Origin: Desulfofundulus salinus
GTDB lineage: Bacteria; Bacillota; Desulfotomaculia; Desulfotomaculales; Desulfovirgulaceae
Length of the DNA stretch: 64,000 nucleotides
Direction of reading: 5' to 3'
NCBI RefSeq assembly: GCF_003627965.1
Contig: NZ_RBWE01000001.1
Coordinates: forward strand, 1,783,382-1,847,381
The stretch's first letter is position 1. Each line of letters opens with the position of its first letter. The notes beneath the pieces were generated by a model. The model was not told the origin of the DNA. It saw only the letters and a program-made list of their open reading frames with translations, and made no database searches. A program made the position numbers and the translations under genes. Positions 26,399 to 36,135 of this stretch are shown here, one piece after another.

Positions 26399-26455
26399 AC
26401 AACCCCCGGCTTGCGCCGGCTTAAAGGTAAGACCGGCGCAAGGCCGCAGGGTTGT
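26399..26455 (+). promoter_or_regulatory. Long intercistronic hairpin after flxA
   Basis: ACAACCC (26399-26405) pairs with GGGTTGT (26449-26455). Inside it GGCTTGCGCCGG (26408-26419) pairs with CCGGCGCAAGgCC (26433-26445). There is no T-run. It could be a partial terminator or an RNA-stability element separating the Hdr-Flx and Hdr-Met gene groups. Confidence 0.6.
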
Positions 26456-26502
26456 GTATGTGGGATGGTCAATCAAAAAGCCCTAGAGGGGAGGATTCCC
26501 AA

Positions 26503-27726
26503 ATGAATGCCATCGTGGCCGCTGAACTGGATCCCACTTTTCGGGACGAGTTAGCGGAAAAGATGAAAAGTTTGGACTTTGCCAACTGTTTAGCCTGCGG
26601 TATGTGTACCGCTGGCTGTGCCTTCTCCGACCTGCACCCGGATAACGATCCCCGCAAAATGCTGCGCAAAGTAATCCTGGGCATGCGGGAGGAACTTTTA
26701 AAAGACCCCTTTATCTGGTACTGCACCATGTGTGAACGGTGCACCGTGGAGTGTCCCATGTGCGTAAATATTGCCGCCGTTACCAGGGCCATTCGCGGCA
26801 ATTTCCGCACCGATTCACCCGGTTTCCTCCAAAAGGTAGTTGACGACACCATCAGGTCCGGCAACCAGATGGATGTACAGCCCGATGAATACATGGAAAC
26901 ACTGGAGTGGCTCCAGGAAGAACTGCAGGCTGAACTGGGTGATCCTGATTATCACATTCCTATTGATGTGGAGGGAGCCGACTTCCTCTTTGGCTTCAAC
27001 GCCCGGGAGGTGAAGTATTACCCCAACGAATTGCAAAACATCCTGAAGATTTTCTATGCCGCCGGTGCCAATTATACCTTGAGCTCCCAAAAGTGGGATG
27101 CTACCAACTTGGCCCTTTTCAGTGGTAAGGACGAAGATTTCTGGAAAATCACTGAACCAATGCTTCAGGAAGTGGTACGGCTAAAGGCCAAGGAATTGGT
27201 TGTTACCGAATGCGGCCACGCCTTCCGTTCTGTACGCTGGGGTTACCGCACCTTCTGGAAGGGACCGCAGTTCCCCATCCGCAGCATTCTGGAGGTCCTG
27301 GACGAGTGGATCCAGCAAGGGCGGATTAAGCTGGACCCCACCAAGAACCCCGAACCGGTCACTCTCCATGATCCCTGCAACCTGGTGCGCAAGGAAGGGG
27401 TAGTAGAACCGCAGCGCCGGGTATTAAAGGCTGCAGTAATGGACTTCCGGGAAATGTTTCCCAACGGCAGGTGGAATTATTGCTGCGGTGCCGGAGGCGG
27501 TGCCCTGGCCATGCCTGAATATACCGAACAGCGCTTAATCAAGGGCAAGCGCAAAGTGGACCAGCTTTTGGCCACAGGAGCTAAAATTGTGGCTATTCCC
27601 TGCCACAACTGCATGGACCAGTTCAACGACCTCAACAAACATTACAAGCTGGGCATGAAGATGGAACATATCTGTAGCATTGTTGAAAGAGCCTTGATTA
27701 TGCCCGAAAAAAAGCCCAAAGTTTAG
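26503..27726 (+). CDS. HdrD/DsrK-like fused HdrC-HdrB protein
   Basis: The 407-residue protein joins an HdrC-type half (CLACGMCTAGC, CTMCERCTVECP) to an HdrB-type half, as in HdrD, DsrK and HmeD. The first CCG domain looks degenerate (VTECGHAFR). The second is complete (HDPCNLVRK, NYCCGAGGG, IPCHNC), suggesting a single noncubane cluster. ATG 26503 has GAGGGGAGGA upstream. It precedes the double HdrA, MvhD, MetV and MetF, so it probably supplies the HdrBC function of that complex. Use of a DsrC-like or other disulfide is inference. Confidence 0.8.
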   Translation: MNAIVAAELDPTFRDELAEKMKSLDFANCLACGMCTAGCAFSDLHPDNDPRKMLRKVILGMREELLKDPFIWYCTMCERCTVECPMCVNIAAVTRAIRGNFRTDSPGFLQKVVDDTIRSGNQMDVQPDEYMETLEWLQEELQAELGDPDYHIPIDVEGADFLFGFNAREVKYYPNELQNILKIFYAAGANYTLSSQKWDATNLALFSGKDEDFWKITEPMLQEVVRLKAKELVVTECGHAFRSVRWGYRTFWKGPQFPIRSILEVLDEWIQQGRIKLDPTKNPEPVTLHDPCNLVRKEGVVEPQRRVLKAAVMDFREMFPNGRWNYCCGAGGGALAMPEYTEQRLIKGKRKVDQLLATGAKIVAIPCHNCMDQFNDLNKHYKLGMKMEHICSIVERALIMPEKKPKV

Positions 27727-27834
27727 ACCACGCCGAATACACCTACCTCTGCCCCCGGCAAAGTTAACCCCTGGGCCGGCCTGCAGGGGTGAGTATTACC
27801 ACCTCCATTTTCGAAAGGACGGATGTGATGTTCA

Positions 27835-30800
27835 ATGAGCGTTAACAAAGCAGGGTCGGTACTGGTGGTGGGAGCGGGTATCGCCGGCATCCAGGCCTCC
27901 CTGGATCTTGCCGAATCGGGCTATTTGGTCTACCTGGTGGAAAGTTCTCCGGCCATTGGCGGCACCATGCCCATGCTGGATAAAACCTTTCCCACCAACG
28001 ACTGTTCCATGTGCATCCTTTCCCCCAAGCTGGTGGAATGCGGCCGTCACCTGAATATCAAAACCTACACCTGCGCCGACGTGGTGGACGTGCAGGGCGA
28101 ACCGGGGAATTTTACCGTAATCATCCGTCAACGCCCCCGATACGTCGATGTGGATAAATGTAAGGGATGTGGCGACTGCGCCGAGGCCTGCCCCATTGAT
28201 GTCCCTTCGGAGTTCGACCAGGGGATCAGGGAGCGCAAGGCCATTTATAAACCTTACGCCCAGGCCTTTCCCAATGCCTATATCATTGATAAGGAAAACT
28301 GCATCGAGTGCGGTGCCTGCGAGGAAGCCTGTCAGGCCGGCGCCATAGACCATTCCATGGAAGAGGAAACCATTGAGCTGAATGTGGGGGCCGTGGTCCT
28401 CTGCCCGGGATTTCAGAAATTTGACCCCTCCCAACTGACCTATTATGGTTACGGTAAATATCCCAATGTTTTGACCAGTTTGGAATTTGAACGGATTCTA
28501 AGCGCTTCCGGTCCCTTCCAGGGACATCTGGTCAGACCCTATGACAAAAAAGAACCCCGGCGCATTGCCTGGATTCAGTGCGTGGGGTCCCGTAACTGCC
28601 GGATAGACCACGGTTACTGCTCCTCGGTGTGCTGCATGTATGCCATCAAGGAAGCGGTCATCGCCAGGGAACACAGCAAAGAGCCCCTGGAAACCACTAT
28701 CTTTTACATGGACATGCGCACCTATGGCAAGGGTTTTGAGAAGTACTACAACCGGGCCAAGGACGAACAAGGGGTTAGGTTCATCCGTTCACGGGTTTAT
28801 GAAATTTCGGAAGTGGAAGACGAAAGCAAAAATTTGCGCATTCGCTATGCCGAGGAAAACGGCACCATCTGTGAAGAGGAGTTTGATCTGGTTGTACTGT
28901 CCGTTGGCCTTGAACCCTCCCCGGGCGCCATGGAATTGTGCCGGAAGCTGGGGCTTACACTGAACAAGTACGGATTTGCGGAACCCGCCCCCCTTACCGG
29001 TGTAGGGACAAATAAACCGGGTATTTTCGTAGCCGGCGCCTTCAGCGCACCCAAAGACATCCCGGAAACGGTGATGCAGGCCAGTGCTGCCGCCGGCGCT
29101 TCGGCCAGCCTCCTGGCGGAAGCCCGTGGTACCCTGGTGAAGGAAAAGGAATTTCCGCCGGAAAAGGACGTCAGCGGGCAGACACCGCGTATTGGTGTCT
29201 TTGTCTGCCACTGCGGTGTGAACATTGGCAGTGTGGTCAATGTGCCCGAAGTGGTGGAAATGGCCAAGAATCTGCCCAACGTGGTTTATGCCGGCGAATA
29301 TCTCTATGCGTGCTCCCAGGACAGCCAGGCAGCCATCAAACAGATCATTGAAGAATACGGCCTGAACCGGGTGGTGGTTGCCTCGTGCAGTCCGCGAACC
29401 CACAAGCCCCTTTTCCAGGAAACCGTCCGGGAAGCCGGATTAAACCGGGCACTGTTTGAAATGGCCAACATCCGTGACCAGTGCTCCTGGGTACACATGC
29501 ATGAACCTGATAAGGCCACGGAAAAAGCCAAGGACCTGGTAAAAATGGTGGTAGCCAAGGCTGCCCTCCTGGAGCCGATTCCCCAGGTCGCGGCCGGCGT
29601 GACCAAAGCCGCCCTGGTCATTGGCGGCGGCGTATCGGGTATGACCAGTACCCTTTCATTGGCCGATTTGGGTTACCGGGTACACCTGGTGGAAAAAGAG
29701 CAGCAATTGGGCGGAGTGGCCCGGCGCATCAGGCACGGGTTAAAGGGTGAGGAGGTTCCTGCCTTCTTAAACGATCTTGTGGCCAAAGTAATGTCCCACC
29801 CCAACATCGAGGTTCACGCAGGCACAGAAGTTCAAGCCGTGGCCGGTTATGTGGGCAATTTCGTCACCACCCTGACAAACGGCAAGGAACTGCAACATGG
29901 CGTGGCTATTATCGCCACGGGCGGTGTGGAATATAAACCCACGGAATATCTTTATGACGAAAGTGACCGGGTATTTACCCAGCTGGAGCTGGAAGAAGCC
30001 CTGGCAGCGGGAGACCCGCGCATTGAGAACGCCAAGACATTTGTGCTCATCCAGTGCGTCGGCTCCCGGGAACCCGAGCGCCCCTACTGCAGCCGGGTAT
30101 GCTGCGGCAAGTCCGTCAAGCTGGCCTTAAAGCTTAAGGAAAAGAATCCCGCAGCCAACGTATTCGTGCTCTACCGGGACATCCGTACCTATGGTTTCCT
30201 GGAGGACTATTACCAGGAAGCTCGCCGCAAGGGCGTGTTCTTCATCCGTTACAATCTTGAAAACAAGCCGCTGGTTGAAAAGGGAGACAGCTCGCTTAAG
30301 GTTACCGTAACCGACCACGTCCTGGGTGTACCGGTAGTCATTGAGGCCGATGTAATCGGACTGGCGGCGGCCATCGTGGCTCCTGAAAGCAACCGCCAGC
30401 TGAGCCAGCTCTTTAAAGTGCCTTTGAACGAAGACGGCTTCTTCCTGGAAGCCCACATGAAGTTACGGCCGGTGGACTTCACTTCTGAGGGTATTTTCAT
30501 GGCCGGTTTGGCCCATGGACCGAAAAACCTGGAGGAAAACATTGCCCAGGCCAAAGCAGCGGCGGGTAGGGCATCTACCATTCTCGGGAAAGACCACCTG
30601 GAATCCCACGGTGTGGTAGCGGTGGTGCAACAAGATAAATGCGCCGCCTGTCTGACGTGTGTAAGGCTCTGTCCCTACAATGCGCCTAAAATTAGAAATT
30701 ACGCTGCCGAGATTGAACCATTACTCTGCCAGGGCTGCGGCACCTGCGCCGGAGAATGCCCCAACAAGGCCATCACCCTCCAGGGTTATAAAGACCATAT

Positions 30801-30840
30801 GCAAATGTCCATGAGCAAAGCTTTATTCAGGGAGGTGTAA
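27835..30840 (+). CDS. hdrA: Double-module HdrA flavoprotein (Hdr-Met complex)
   Basis: The 1001-residue protein is two HdrA-like modules in tandem. Module 1 (about 1-440) has VVGAGIAGIQASLDLA, FPTNDCSMCI and ferredoxin motifs CKGCGDCAEACP and CIECGACEEACQ. Module 2 (about 450-1001) starts again with IGVFVCHCGVNIG, has a second FAD motif VIGGGVSGMTSTLSLA, and ends with CAACLTCVRLCP and CQGCGTCAGECP. Such long HdrA forms occur next to MetFV in acetogens. Two FAD sites could allow flavin-based bifurcation during methylene-THF reduction, which is not proven. ATG 27835; the mvhD-like gene starts four bases after its stop. Confidence 0.88.
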   Translation: MSVNKAGSVLVVGAGIAGIQASLDLAESGYLVYLVESSPAIGGTMPMLDKTFPTNDCSMCILSPKLVECGRHLNIKTYTCADVVDVQGEPGNFTVIIRQRPRYVDVDKCKGCGDCAEACPIDVPSEFDQGIRERKAIYKPYAQAFPNAYIIDKENCIECGACEEACQAGAIDHSMEEETIELNVGAVVLCPGFQKFDPSQLTYYGYGKYPNVLTSLEFERILSASGPFQGHLVRPYDKKEPRRIAWIQCVGSRNCRIDHGYCSSVCCMYAIKEAVIAREHSKEPLETTIFYMDMRTYGKGFEKYYNRAKDEQGVRFIRSRVYEISEVEDESKNLRIRYAEENGTICEEEFDLVVLSVGLEPSPGAMELCRKLGLTLNKYGFAEPAPLTGVGTNKPGIFVAGAFSAPKDIPETVMQASAAAGASASLLAEARGTLVKEKEFPPEKDVSGQTPRIGVFVCHCGVNIGSVVNVPEVVEMAKNLPNVVYAGEYLYACSQDSQAAIKQIIEEYGLNRVVVASCSPRTHKPLFQETVREAGLNRALFEMANIRDQCSWVHMHEPDKATEKAKDLVKMVVAKAALLEPIPQVAAGVTKAALVIGGGVSGMTSTLSLADLGYRVHLVEKEQQLGGVARRIRHGLKGEEVPAFLNDLVAKVMSHPNIEVHAGTEVQAVAGYVGNFVTTLTNGKELQHGVAIIATGGVEYKPTEYLYDESDRVFTQLELEEALAAGDPRIENAKTFVLIQCVGSREPERPYCSRVCCGKSVKLALKLKEKNPAANVFVLYRDIRTYGFLEDYYQEARRKGVFFIRYNLENKPLVEKGDSSLKVTVTDHVLGVPVVIEADVIGLAAAIVAPESNRQLSQLFKVPLNEDGFFLEAHMKLRPVDFTSEGIFMAGLAHGPKNLEENIAQAKAAAGRASTILGKDHLESHGVVAVVQQDKCAACLTCVRLCPYNAPKIRNYAAEIEPLLCQGCGTCAGECPNKAITLQGYKDHMQMSMSKALFREV

Positions 30841-30843
30841 CCA

Positions 30844-31293
30844 GTGGGGGAATTTGAGCCTAAAATCGTAGCATTTTGTTGCCACTACTGAGCCTACTCC
30901 GCAGCGGACCTGGCAGGTTCGATGCGACTGCAATATTCTCCAAACATTCGCATTGTCGAAATGCCCTGCTCGGGCACCATCGATCACCGGGTGCTCCTGC
31001 AGGCCTTTGAAGATGGCGCCGACGGCGTGTTTGTTGCCGGCTGCATGGAAGGCGACTGTCACTTCCAAAAAGGAAACTATCGCGCCAAAAAGCGGGTAAA
31101 TGCGGTTAAAAAACTGCTCGATGAAATTGGAGTGGGTGGCGAACGCCTGGAAATGTACAACCTTTCGGCGGCCATGGGACCCCGTTTTGCGGAAATAGCC
31201 AACGAGATGAGCGAACGTATCCGCCGTCTGGGCCCCAGTCCCCTTAAAAAACAAAGTGCAGGGACCACGGAGAAAGAAGGTGACGTGGCATGA
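30844..31293 (+). CDS. mvhD: MvhD-like iron-sulfur subunit, selenoprotein (TGA = Sec)
   Basis: From GTG 30844 (RBS GGAGGTG overlapping the hdrA end) the frame runs through one TGA at 30889-30891 to TGA 31291-31293, giving 149 residues. The start reads EPKIVAFCCHY-U-AYSAADLAG. The family has cysteine there (NWCSYxGAD). The later site has AGCMEGDCH with a normal cysteine. The part after the TGA is intact. The only ATG after the TGA (30922) would remove the N-terminal cysteines and has no RBS. Role: electron transfer to the double HdrA of the MetFV complex. The stop overlaps the metV start (ATGA). Confidence 0.85.
30889..30926 (+). promoter_or_regulatory. Predicted SECIS element for the second MvhD
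   Basis: After TGA 30889-30891, ACCT (30908-30911) and AGGT (30915-30918) close a GGC tip. Outer CGCA (30901-30903 with the preceding C) and TGCG (30923-30926) extend the stem across an internal loop. The tip G residues lie about 24 bases from the UGA, close to the spacing in the first MvhD copy. The stem is weaker than the first. Confidence 0.5.
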
Positions 31294-31961
31294 TCATAGC
31301 ACAACAAAAGCCAATTAAAGATATTGCCGCAATGATTGCCGACTGCAAAAAGGTCCTCCTGGTTGGCTGTGCCGGTTGTGTTACCGTCTGTCTGTCGGGG
31401 GGCGAGAAAGAAACCGAAGTTTTGGCTTCATCCCTGCGCATCATGCGCCGGTTACAGGGCAACCCACTGGAAACAGTTACCTATACCGCCACCAGGCAGT
31501 GCGACCCGGAATACATTGAGGCCCTGGAAAATCTGGTTAAAGACGTCGATGCCGTAGTTTCCCTTGCCTGTGGAGTGGGCGTACAGTACATCGCCGAGCG
31601 GTTTCATGACAAGTGGGTGGTACCTGCCCAGAACACCATGTTTGTGGGTGGTTCCACGGCCCACGGCGTGTGGGAAGAAAGGTGCGGTCTTTGCGGCGAC
31701 TGCATCCTCCACCGCACCGGCGGTATCTGCCCCATTATCCGCTGCTCCAAGAGCATCTTAAACGGTCCCTGTGGCGGCTCCCAGTACGGCAAGTGCGAGA
31801 TCAGCAAGGATGTGGACTGTGCCTGGCAACTGATCTACGACCGCATGAAAGTTCTGGGCAAGCTGGACAAATTGCTTGAAATTCAACCACCCAAGGATTG
31901 GTCCAAGTCCCGTGACGGAGGGCCGCGTAAAGCCATCAGGGAGGATGTGATGATCGGGTGA
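31290..31961 (+). CDS. metV: MetV, methylene-THF reductase partner
   Basis: The 223-residue cysteine-rich protein has VGCAGCVTVCLSGGEKE near the start, LACGVGVQYIAE in the middle and a C-terminal set CGLCGDCILHRTGGICP...C with NGPCGGSQYGKCE. This is the MetV family that partners MetF in acetogens and binds zinc and/or 4Fe-4S clusters. It overlaps both neighbours (ATGA with mvhD, GTGA with metF), so the three are translated in step. It links the Hdr electron chain to the reductase. Confidence 0.88.
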   Translation: MIIAQQKPIKDIAAMIADCKKVLLVGCAGCVTVCLSGGEKETEVLASSLRIMRRLQGNPLETVTYTATRQCDPEYIEALENLVKDVDAVVSLACGVGVQYIAERFHDKWVVPAQNTMFVGGSTAHGVWEERCGLCGDCILHRTGGICPIIRCSKSILNGPCGGSQYGKCEISKDVDCAWQLIYDRMKVLGKLDKLLEIQPPKDWSKSRDGGPRKAIREDVMIG

Positions 31962-32881
31962 AAACAGAAAGCAAACTGCAAAAGCTCCTTGACAGCGGCC
32001 ACTTTGCGGTGACTGCGGAAATCGGGCCGCCCAAGCATGCGTCCGCCCATGGTATCCGCCACCATGCCCACATGTTGAAGGACTACGTGGATGCAACCAA
32101 TATTACCGATTGCCAGACGGCCATCGTACGGCTCTCCAGCATTGCTTCCGCCGTGCATATCCTTGATTGCGGCCTGGAACCAATTGTGCAAATGACCTGC
32201 CGGGACAGAAACCGCATTGCCATCCAAAGCGATTTGCTAGGTGCCTACAGCCTGGGGGTCCGGAACCTGCTCTGCTTGTCGGGCGACCATCAGAAGTTTG
32301 GCAACGAACCCTCAGCTAAAAACGTCTACGATATTGACTCCATACAACTAATCTATTTGATGCGCCGCATGCGGGATGAAAAGCTTTTCTTCTCCGGCGA
32401 ACCCATCAAAGAGCATGAACCCCGCTTCTTCATTGGAGCGGTGGCCAACCCCTTTGCGGATCCCTTTGAGTTCCGGGTGGCCCGGCTGGAGAAAAAAGTG
32501 GAGGCCGGGGCGGAGTTTATCCAGACCCAATGTATTTTTGATATGGAGCGTTTTGAGCGCTTCATGGAAATGGTCCGGGAGAGGGGCATTCACGAACGGG
32601 TACACATCCTGGCCGGGGTCACCCCACTGAAAAGCTGGCGGGCGGCAAAATACCTGCAAACCAGCGTCTCGGGCATGATTGTACCCGATGATGTCGTGGA
32701 AAGGCTGAAAAAAGCAGAAGATCCTAAGCGGGAAGGAATTGAGATCTGCATCGAGCAAATCAAGCATATTCGCAACATTCCCGGCGTACACGGCGTACAC
32801 ATCATGGCCATTGCCTGGGAAGAAGTGGTGCCGGAAATCGTGGAACGGTCCGGTCTTTTCCCGCGGCCCAAAGTGGAATAA
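31958..32881 (+). CDS. metF: 5,10-methylenetetrahydrofolate reductase
   Basis: The 307-residue TIM-barrel enzyme reduces methylene-THF to methyl-THF, the substrate of AcsE. Family features are VTAEIGPPKH at the start, NITDCQTAIVRLSS, LLCLSGDHQ (folate/FMN region), GAVANPF and EAGAEFIQTQCIFD. GTG 31958 overlaps the metV stop. Being encoded with MetV, MvhD and Hdr proteins rather than alone suggests a multi-subunit reductase as in Moorella. The end of the operon is marked by a terminator. Confidence 0.93.
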   Translation: MKTESKLQKLLDSGHFAVTAEIGPPKHASAHGIRHHAHMLKDYVDATNITDCQTAIVRLSSIASAVHILDCGLEPIVQMTCRDRNRIAIQSDLLGAYSLGVRNLLCLSGDHQKFGNEPSAKNVYDIDSIQLIYLMRRMRDEKLFFSGEPIKEHEPRFFIGAVANPFADPFEFRVARLEKKVEAGAEFIQTQCIFDMERFERFMEMVRERGIHERVHILAGVTPLKSWRAAKYLQTSVSGMIVPDDVVERLKKAEDPKREGIEICIEQIKHIRNIPGVHGVHIMAIAWEEVVPEIVERSGLFPRPKVE

Positions 32882-32891
32882 GAGAAAACTA

Positions 32892-32925
32892 AACCCCCGC
32901 ATAATGAGCGGGGGTTCTTTATTGT
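32892..32925 (+). terminator. Terminator of the metF operon
   Basis: AACCCCCGC (32892-32900) pairs with GCGGGGGTT (32908-32916), followed by CTTTATTGTTTC. It lies between convergent metF and gap and may serve the plus strand mainly. Confidence 0.85.
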
Positions 32926-32964
32926 TTCACCGGAAAAGCCTGTCGTTCCAGGGAAAATACTAAC

Positions 32965-34059
<1,095 letters not shown>

Positions 34060-34268
34060 TTAAAATAACATAACCTGCTCTTTACGGGCAATAGTTAGTC
34101 CGGAATCCAGAATTACCCGTCAATTTTCCTTAAAATTGATATATTGCGTGCACTTTCCGTTTGATGAAAGGATAAAGGGTATCTTATAGCGAATATTAAT
34201 ATGCAAAAAAATTAAATTAACACGGGCATTGCTTTATTTGTATGCCCTTTAATGAGGAGGTCTGCCAT

Positions 34269-34580
34269 ATGATTTTAACCACCACTCCAAACGTGGAAGG
34301 AAAAAATTTTAGCTTATCTGGGTATCCTGGCCGGAGAGGCAATCATGGGTGCCAATATAGTGCGGAATTTGTTTGCTGCCATTACCGATATTGTGGGCGG
34401 GCGTTCCGGCGCTTATGAGGCCAAACTCTCCCAGGCCCGCCAGATTGTCCTGGAGAAAATGGCCACCAGGCCCGCCGCTTAGAGGCCAACGCGGTGGTCG
34501 GTATTGACCTTGATTATGAAGTAATCCGGGAAGGCATGCTCATGGTCACCGCCAGTGATACAACCGTCCAAGTTGCTTAA
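34269..34580 (+). pseudogene. YbjQ (UPF0145) family gene, frameshifted
   Basis: A good RBS (GAGGAGG) and ATG 34269 open a frame reading [12 protein letters not shown]. The YbjQ pattern then continues in another frame as [19 protein letters not shown], after a run of six A where the frame is lost. The middle reads [19 protein letters not shown], and the end ([26 protein letters not shown]) needs a second shift near 34460. All parts of the about 105-residue protein are recognisable but in different frames. Either it is a recent pseudogene or the sequence has two errors here. Confidence 0.8.
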
Positions 34581-34681
34581 AAAAGTTAGCGATGATTAGT
34601 AAGATGTGCTAAAATATTATTAGCTTTGTGCTTGGCTAGAAAGATTGAGCGCTATGGTTTTTTAAAAAAAGGAGTGGTCCT

Positions 34682-35215
34682 ATGTCCCGCAACGTTTTAA
34701 TGGTCATAGACATGCTCAAGGATTTCATCGACACCGACGGCGCCCTGAATTGTGGCGAAAAAGGGAGGGAAATTGTACCCTTTGTAGTGGAAAAGGTAAA
34801 AGAGTTCATGGCCCAAAAGGAGCCAGTAATCTTTGTCATGGATGCCCATGACCCCGAAGATCCGGAATTCTCCCGTTTCCCCGTCCACTGCGTTTACGGC
34901 ACCCCGGGAGCAGGGCTCATTGATGAACTTGCTTCACTGGTGGAGGAATACCCTTTTGCCATCAAGATGCCGAAAACCCGTTTCAGCGGCTTTTTCCGTA
35001 CTAATTTAAACAAAATCCTGGAAGATCTTAATCCGGCTGCAGTTCACGTTGTGGGGGTTTGCACCAATATCTGCGTCCTGTATACGGTGGAAGAACTGCG
35101 CAACCGGGACTACCGGACGGTGGTGTATACCCAAGGGGTGGCCAGCTTCGATGAGGAAGCCCACCGGTGGGCGCTAAAACAAATGGAAACAGTTTTAGGA
35201 GCGGAGATTGCTTAA
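34682..35215 (+). CDS. Isochorismatase-family cysteine hydrolase
   Basis: The 177-residue protein has the nicotinamidase/isochorismatase fold. Asp10 lies in VLMVIDMLKDF. A lysine lies in KMPKTRFSGF near residue 95. The nucleophile cysteine lies in VVGVCTNICVLYT near residue 123-127. Asp54 and His56 in MDAHDP fit the metal site of nicotinamidases. Nicotinamide deamidation for NAD salvage is a fair guess but other amides are possible. The next gene starts immediately after its stop (TAAATG), so the two form an operon. Confidence 0.8.
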   Translation: MSRNVLMVIDMLKDFIDTDGALNCGEKGREIVPFVVEKVKEFMAQKEPVIFVMDAHDPEDPEFSRFPVHCVYGTPGAGLIDELASLVEEYPFAIKMPKTRFSGFFRTNLNKILEDLNPAAVHVVGVCTNICVLYTVEELRNRDYRTVVYTQGVASFDEEAHRWALKQMETVLGAEIA

Positions 35216-36067
35216 ATGAAACCCCTTTTGGACTACCACGTCCACCCCGGCTATTCTATAGATGCCGAAGATCACAGCATTTTGGAATACTGCCAGCAGG
35301 CCCTGAACCTGGGGTTAAGGGAGATTTGTTTTACCCCCCACCTGGAAGTGGACCCGGTACGGCGCCGGCTGGACTGGTTCGTACGGTTAAATGGAAGGCT
35401 TCACCCCATGGAGGATTTAAGCTGGCTTGATCATTATTTCCGGGACATTGAAAAAGCCCGTAGCCAGCTGCATGACCGGGAACTGAAAATAAAGGCTGGT
35501 TTAGAAGTTGGCTATGAACGGGGCTATGAGAAAACCATTGAAAAAATTTTAAACAATTATCCCTTTGATTATGTACTGGGTTCCATCCATTGCCTTGAAC
35601 ATCAATCCATATCCTCCTGGGAGGAAAGCCGGATCTACTTCTCCTCCCACACTGTGGAAGAGGCGTGTGGCGAATACTTTCAAGTCTTAAAGGAAGCCGT
35701 GGAAAGCAACCTCTTTGACTGTATCGGTCACCTGGATCTTTATCGACGCCACGGAGAACGCCTCCTGGGTACAGCCCTGGGAAGTGCCCATAAAGGAATG
35801 GTCGAACCGATTCTCAAGGAAATAGCACGGCGAAATATGGGGCTGGAAGTAAACACCTCCAGTCTGCGGCGGGGACTGACCGAATTTCATCCCAGCCGGG
35901 AAATTCTTTTAAAGGCCCGGGAATGTGGAGTCAAAATATTCACCGTGGGCTCCGATGCTCACCGGCTTTCTGAGTTGGGAGCATATACAAACCAGGCGGT
36001 GTTAATGTTAGAAGAACTGGGGCTTGCGGTGCACACCTTTACTTCTCGTCAACCTTGCCCCCTTTAA
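35216..36067 (+). CDS. PHP-domain phosphatase, HisJ-like
   Basis: The 283-residue protein has the PHP metal-site signature: LDYHVHPGYSIDAEDH (HxH...D), CFTPHLE, AGLEVGYERGY (Glu ligand), GSIHCL, CIGHLDL and GSDAHRLSELG. This matches histidinol-phosphatases of the HisK/HisJ type, which dephosphorylate histidinol phosphate with several metal ions. No his genes are nearby, so the substrate is unproven. It is translationally adjacent to the cysteine hydrolase. Confidence 0.8.
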   Translation: MKPLLDYHVHPGYSIDAEDHSILEYCQQALNLGLREICFTPHLEVDPVRRRLDWFVRLNGRLHPMEDLSWLDHYFRDIEKARSQLHDRELKIKAGLEVGYERGYEKTIEKILNNYPFDYVLGSIHCLEHQSISSWEESRIYFSSHTVEEACGEYFQVLKEAVESNLFDCIGHLDLYRRHGERLLGTALGSAHKGMVEPILKEIARRNMGLEVNTSSLRRGLTEFHPSREILLKARECGVKIFTVGSDAHRLSELGAYTNQAVLMLEELGLAVHTFTSRQPCPL

Positions 36068-36135
36068 CGGTTTTTTTTGCCTGGACAAACTTCCTCCCTT
36101 ACCATAAAATATTCACTAAGCGGGGGAGGAAGAGC

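Noticed and set aside
27835-30840. Two hdrA genes joined by sequencing error
   Set aside because: The frame is open throughout with a smooth linker near residue 440-455, and long HdrA forms next to metV/metF are known in acetogens.
30922-31293. MvhD-like protein starting at ATG 30922
   Set aside because: It would lack the conserved N-terminal cysteines and an RBS; the GTG 30844 start with Sec at 30889 explains the gene fully.
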